From an uncultured Erysipelotrichaceae bacterium (lineage in GTDB: Bacteria > Bacillota_I > Bacilli_A > RF39 > UBA660): a stretch of 33,219 nucleotides of DNA. The stretch covers positions 1 through 33,219 of the forward strand of contig CACXJP010000014.1 in the NCBI GenBank assembly GCA_902768065.1, in the 5' to 3' direction. Below the pieces are notes generated by a model that saw nothing but the letters and a program-made list of their open reading frames with translations, searched no databases and was not told the origin of the DNA. How positions within the stretch are numbered: position 1 is the stretch's first letter; every line of letters starts with the position of its first letter. Made by a program: the position numbers and the translations under genes. This document shows positions 32,601 through 33,219 of the stretch, piece after piece.

Positions 32601-33219
32601 AAAAGCAGATGGAACAGGAACAACCTATACTGATGGTCAAAGCGTTTCTCTAACAAATGATATAACATTGTATGCGCAATGGGATAAGCCAATAACAAAA
32701 ATAAATCTATCAACTACAAATATAAGAATTGAAGTTGGAGAAACTAAAGCAGTAACAGCAGAAGTATCTCCAAGTGATACAACAATGAATAAGGCAATAA
32801 CATGGACATCAGATAATGATAAAATAGCAACAGTAAGCAGTAATGGAAGAATAACAGGAAAGAAAGTTGGTACAACAATAATAAAAGCAACGGCAGTAAA
32901 TGGAGTTAGTGCAAATGTTACAGTAGAAGTAACAGAAAAAGCATCATTCCAAGATGTACCAACTGATTCATGGTTCTATGATGCAGTAAGATTTGTATAT
33001 CAAAATGGAATAATAATGGGATATAATAAACATGAATTTGGATCATATGACTATGTAACAAGAGGACAATTAGTTACAATGCTATGGAGATTAGAAGGAG
33101 AACCAGAAACAAATAATATTCAAAATAGATTCACAGATGTAGATGTAAATAGTTACTATGGAGCCGGAGTAAAATGGGCATCAGCAAATGGAATAGTAAA
33201 TGGATATGGAGGAACAAAT
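29635..33219 (+). CDS. Secreted papain-like (C1A) protease with InlB-type repeats, Big_2 and SLH domains, 3' end cut
   Basis: The frame is open from the ATG at 29635 to the window end (1195 codons). A signal/anchor segment lies at about residues 5-25 and a pro-region at 30-110. The protease domain covers about 112-400, from a LPATFDLRNRNG segment. It has Gln139 (NQG), nucleophile Cys145 (CWAF), His341 (GHAMQIIGWDD) and Asn388 (LRNSWGT), so the papain catalytic set is complete. A beta-rich region follows (about 410-690). Three Listeria-Bacteroides (InlB B-type) repeats come next (near 735-765, 905-940 and 980-1016), each with a GWNTK or NWNTK...DGTGT...LYAQW pattern. A Big_2 domain is at 1020-1100 and SLH domains start at about 1103, the second cut by the window. 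SLH domains hold proteins on the wall through secondary wall polymers. The role is probably digestion of host, dietary or surface proteins outside the cell. Confidence 0.85.
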   Translation, partial: MKKKHIVFLSVIIIVAIATFGGFAAFRNMNTTSIKSVLSQKSYSYLPKEAKNYIEKVYKETGEIVKTEKNKEDNEPYLNPKYIEYLELSEKEKKDIDLIPDAYILDYSINQTYGNSNLPATFDLRNRNGRNYVSPIKNQGTTSICWAFATIENVETLYMKNNQQSYSDLVPKFSIRQMDYITSTNYLALKGNWSSGLCTYSNCTWTNWDNANNGSHELDKGGNFYASSIAMSNGITLTNESVMPWHEEKKPVLVNDIYGYDKSLYEVNSTIQMPTINADNPSQELVNSYVNSVKNYMLEYGGPFVGTYSPQSTCGFQNRDGSKILKTDNCVSDTNTKDLGHAMQIIGWDDNYEYSYCESGTTHKSVNSNGTCSSGVLTTGKGAWILRNSWGTATPEAQAYSYFYLTYDSTRLSIGFTTSISKMQNRTWDNNYHSNPWIEGKISNGMVSVESQTKSFNTHNNKSEKVEKIKFFASSKNGTYNVSILTNNKNYNNVGTITTTESGIYTINLSDKNVILSNKEFQVKIESQNGAQFINDSISVFTSNTNTAPSIETNYKSGIVTYEDPNGKPSEENVAFIISSKETTVKLEHYLKNVSDYKKITYKALLDGVEYNRYFFDNYNSISSNMTYIDGKVTTILDISKEDYSDVDVCGKVYTFQILYDNTVIESFPVKRICKNWDNKSTDYTKSTIKFHKNDGSGYYSAITKNDTSSFNIMKSDGTGNEYIGDESKFFQYDKYITGWNTKPDGTGTTYTNNEYFVYRDMDLYAQWSNPQTQKHQYYIKLECGNTTCSSGYSRTMTITFNENFTIPDTQYGSQNSNMKFIHWTFDEDNDTPIYYEEEVVKNISKHRFSSPYNKDESFNLYGVWSDSYHSVSFNANNGTGTMKDIKIINNKSARLKYNLFKKTGYRFAGWNTKANGTGTAYTDGQNVSLTNDITLYAQWEKIQNHTVTFYANDGTTRSDSQEVEESVSTPLKKNAFTGSGYTFKNWNTKADGTGTTYTDGQSVSLTNDITLYAQWDKPITKINLSTTNIRIEVGETKAVTAEVSPSDTTMNKAITWTSDNDKIATVSSNGRITGKKVGTTIIKATAVNGVSANVTVEVTEKASFQDVPTDSWFYDAVRFVYQNGIIMGYNKHEFGSYDYVTRGQLVTMLWRLEGEPETNNIQNRFTDVDVNSYYGAGVKWASANGIVNGYGGTN
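32365..32684 (+). repeat. Near-identical tandem copies of an InlB B-type repeat
   Basis: Two 92-base copies, 32365-32456 and 32593-32684, differ at seven positions by my count, and their last 41 bases are identical. A third, diverged copy lies near 31850-31940. They encode the NWNTK/GWNTK...LYAQW repeat unit inside the protease gene. Confidence 0.85.

Noticed and set aside
1..33219. A Mycoplasma-type genetic code (TGA = Trp) suggested by the very low GC
   Set aside because: TGA ends several genes at exactly the places where the next gene starts, and tryptophans in conserved motifs are TGG.
1..33219. Mobile elements, CRISPR arrays and tRNA genes
   Set aside because: I looked for transposase motifs, terminal repeats, regular short repeats with spacers, and tRNA-like folds in the gaps and found none.

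Overview
The window is strongly AT-rich DNA with TGA used as a stop (for example at 15234-15236 and 20483-20485) and TGG for Trp. It carries AGGAGG-type ribosome binding sites, sigma-A-like promoters and short intrinsic terminators. The gene content (LCP ligase, PASTA proteins, TagGH-like exporter, SLH and Big_2 surface domains, papain-like surface protease) points to a Gram-positive-type, low-GC Bacillota, probably an uncultured gut-type lineage of Clostridia or Bacilli. I cannot name a genus. No rRNA, tRNA, CRISPR array, transposase or phage gene was seen. No stretch longer than about 300 bases lacks a gene.

Layout. (1) 1-7464, wall maintenance: a truncated LCP-family ligase (minus strand), a secreted GH73-type glucosaminidase with DUF5011-like domains (plus), and a membrane-anchored protein with six PASTA repeats and no kinase domain (minus). 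The last two converge on a shared bidirectional terminator, and the first two diverge from a region holding two palindromes. (2) 7545-10524, a compact NAD-salvage-type operon: NMN adenylyltransferase of the NadM type, an NrtR-like Nudix/winged-helix regulator broken by one frameshift, a histidine phosphatase, and a NadR/Ttd14-like P-loop kinase fused to a CYTH domain. Its promoter contains two overlapping inverted repeats. (3) 10533-29481, about 19 kb on one strand: a surface glycopolymer locus. It encodes an O-antigen-ligase/polymerase-like protein fused to a GT4 enzyme, several GT2 enzymes, two polyprenyl-phosphate sugar synthases, three GT-C-like membrane proteins (one fused to a glycosidase-like domain), an HAD phosphatase plus a UbiA enzyme resembling the polyprenyl-phosphoribose pathway, a split acyltransferase-3/SGNH pair, an ABC-2 exporter, and a GT2-GT4 fusion. 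(4) 29581 to the window end: a very large secreted papain-like protease with InlB-type repeats, a Big_2 domain and SLH domains, cut off by the window.

How the genes may work together (inference): cytoplasmic GT2/GT4 enzymes build a lipid-linked chain that the ABC-2 pair exports. Lipid-phosphate sugars made by the GtrB-like and UbiA/HAD enzymes feed the GT-C proteins outside the membrane, the AT3/SGNH pair O-acylates the product, and an LCP enzyme such as the one at the left edge could attach it to peptidoglycan. The SLH protease downstream would need a secondary wall polymer as its anchor. The exact sugars, the chain structure and the link between the SLH protein and this polymer cannot be read from the sequence.
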